In this document: positions 23,235 through 23,718 of the stretch, piece by piece | Layout: each line of letters starts with the position of its first letter | Position numbering within the stretch: position 1 is the first letter of the stretch | Assembly (NCBI RefSeq): GCF_949296715.1 | Contig: NZ_CASFQD010000027.1 | Span: 1 to 23,718, forward strand | DNA length: 23,718 bases | Direction: 5' to 3' | Source: an uncultured Alistipes sp. | Lineage (GTDB): Bacteria; Bacteroidota; Bacteroidia; Bacteroidales; Rikenellaceae | Notes under the pieces: model-generated | Told to the model about the DNA's origin: nothing | Databases searched by the model: none | The model's input: the letters and a program-made list of their open reading frames with translations, nothing else | Program-made: the position numbers and the translations under genes

Positions 23235-23718
23235 CTACCCGATGATGAAAATAGCCGGACGTTTGTTCAGTTCGGGCAGCGGCGAGCGGCACCACTCCCC
23301 CACCGTGCGGGTCGTAACCTGCGCGCCGGGCGCCGTGAGGTCCACGGCGACCGCGAGGCGCGTGTCGGGTGCGAGCACCTGCAGCAGCTGCTCCAGGAGC
23401 TTCGCATTGCGGTAGGGCGCCTCGATGAAGAGCTGCGACTGCCCCTCGCCGCGGGCCCGGCGCTCGAAGCGGCGGATCGCCTGCGCCCGTTCGGCGGGCT
23501 TGACAGGCAGGTAGCCGTTGAAGGCGAACGACTGCCCGTTGAGCCCCGAAGCCATGAGCGCCAGCAGGATCGACGAGGGGCCCACGAGCGGCACGACGCG
23601 GATGCCGCGGCGGTGGCACGCCTCGACGACCAGCGCCCCGGGATCGGCGACGCCCGGCACGCCCGCCTCGGAGATCACGCCGGCCGAACGGCCCGCGGCA
23701 ATCGGGTCGACGAGCGCC
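23235..23718 (-). CDS. SAM-dependent methyltransferase, tetrapyrrole methylase/RsmI-like (5' end outside window)
   Basis: About 161 codons are visible and the frame stays open to the right edge, so the N-terminus is missing. The segment AAGRSAGVISEAGVPGVADPGA matches the SAM-binding loop of the tetrapyrrole-methylase fold used by RsmI, the 16S rRNA C1402 2'-O-methyltransferase. It is followed by VVPLVGPSSILLALMASGLNG, FNGYLPVK and LFIEAPYRN, all in RsmI order. The sequence stops at NKRPAIFIIG and lacks the extra C-terminal domain of long RsmI proteins, so it may be the shorter RsmI-like paralogue seen in Bacteroidota. A GTG at 23678 could be mistaken for a start but falls inside the conserved loop. 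Confidence 0.85.
   Translation of the reverse strand, partial: ALVDPIAAGRSAGVISEAGVPGVADPGALVVEACHRRGIRVVPLVGPSSILLALMASGLNGQSFAFNGYLPVKPAERAQAIRRFERRARGEGQSQLFIEAPYRNAKLLEQLLQVLAPDTRLAVAVDLTAPGAQVTTRTVGEWCRSPLPELNKRPAIFIIG

Noticed and set aside
1..23718. Search for CRISPR arrays, insertion-sequence transposases and rRNA genes.
   Set aside because: No regularly spaced direct repeats, no transposase motif and no rRNA sequence were seen; the tyrosine recombinase is the only mobility gene.

Overview
The window looks like chromosome from a GC-rich gut Bacteroidota, most likely Rikenellaceae/Alistipes (family-level guess only). The grounds are a SusC/SusD outer-membrane pair, many lipoproteins with an acidic stretch after the lipobox cysteine, Bacteroidota-type TAnnTTTG -7 promoter elements at several gene starts, and a Bacteroidetes-style tyrosine integrase that lacks the first catalytic arginine. 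Most assignments rest on motifs read by eye; no database search was possible.

Layout. (1) Positions 1-2243: the right end of a probable mobile island. It holds the C-terminal part of a HipA-like kinase (+, cut by the window edge), a tyrosine recombinase (-), a stretch dense in inverted repeats, and tRNA-Phe(GAA) (-) whose 3' end faces the recombinase, the usual geometry of integration into a tRNA gene. (2) 2297-2807: an AT-rich gap ending in a well-formed promoter. (3) 2808-12794 (+): a co-directional locus of SusC, SusD, a large multidomain lipoprotein, a lipoprotein subtilisin-family (S8) protease and a small lipoprotein, closed by a strong terminator. No glycosidase, ECF sigma/anti-sigma or hybrid two-component regulator is present, so it reads as a protein/peptide-acquisition counterpart of a polysaccharide utilization locus. 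(4) 13011-16460 (+): three single-gene units, each with its own -7 element and terminator: a flavodiiron protein, a small lipoprotein and a Bcr/CflA-type MFS transporter. (5) 16621-21325 (-): a compact run transcribed right to left: small single-span membrane protein, mutL, rhomboid protease, membrane-anchored endonuclease/exonuclease/phosphatase-family protein, yhcH-like gene. Junctions are 0 to 37 bases. (6) 21407-23718 (-): grpE-dnaJ and, upstream, a tetrapyrrole-methylase-type SAM methyltransferase cut by the right edge.

How they work together. SusC/SusD with the two large surface lipoproteins would form an outer-membrane machine that cleaves protein outside the cell and imports the peptides through a TonB-dependent channel. 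The flavodiiron protein would handle O2 or NO. GrpE/DnaJ serve the DnaK chaperone cycle, and MutL mismatch repair.

Most worth a second look: the SusCD-S8 protease locus with its unrecognised lipoprotein partner; the tRNA-Phe/integrase/HipA island edge, including a mismatched T stem; the pseudoknot-compatible nested inverted repeats between integrase and tRNA; and a MutL whose C-terminal endonuclease motifs are all degenerate.
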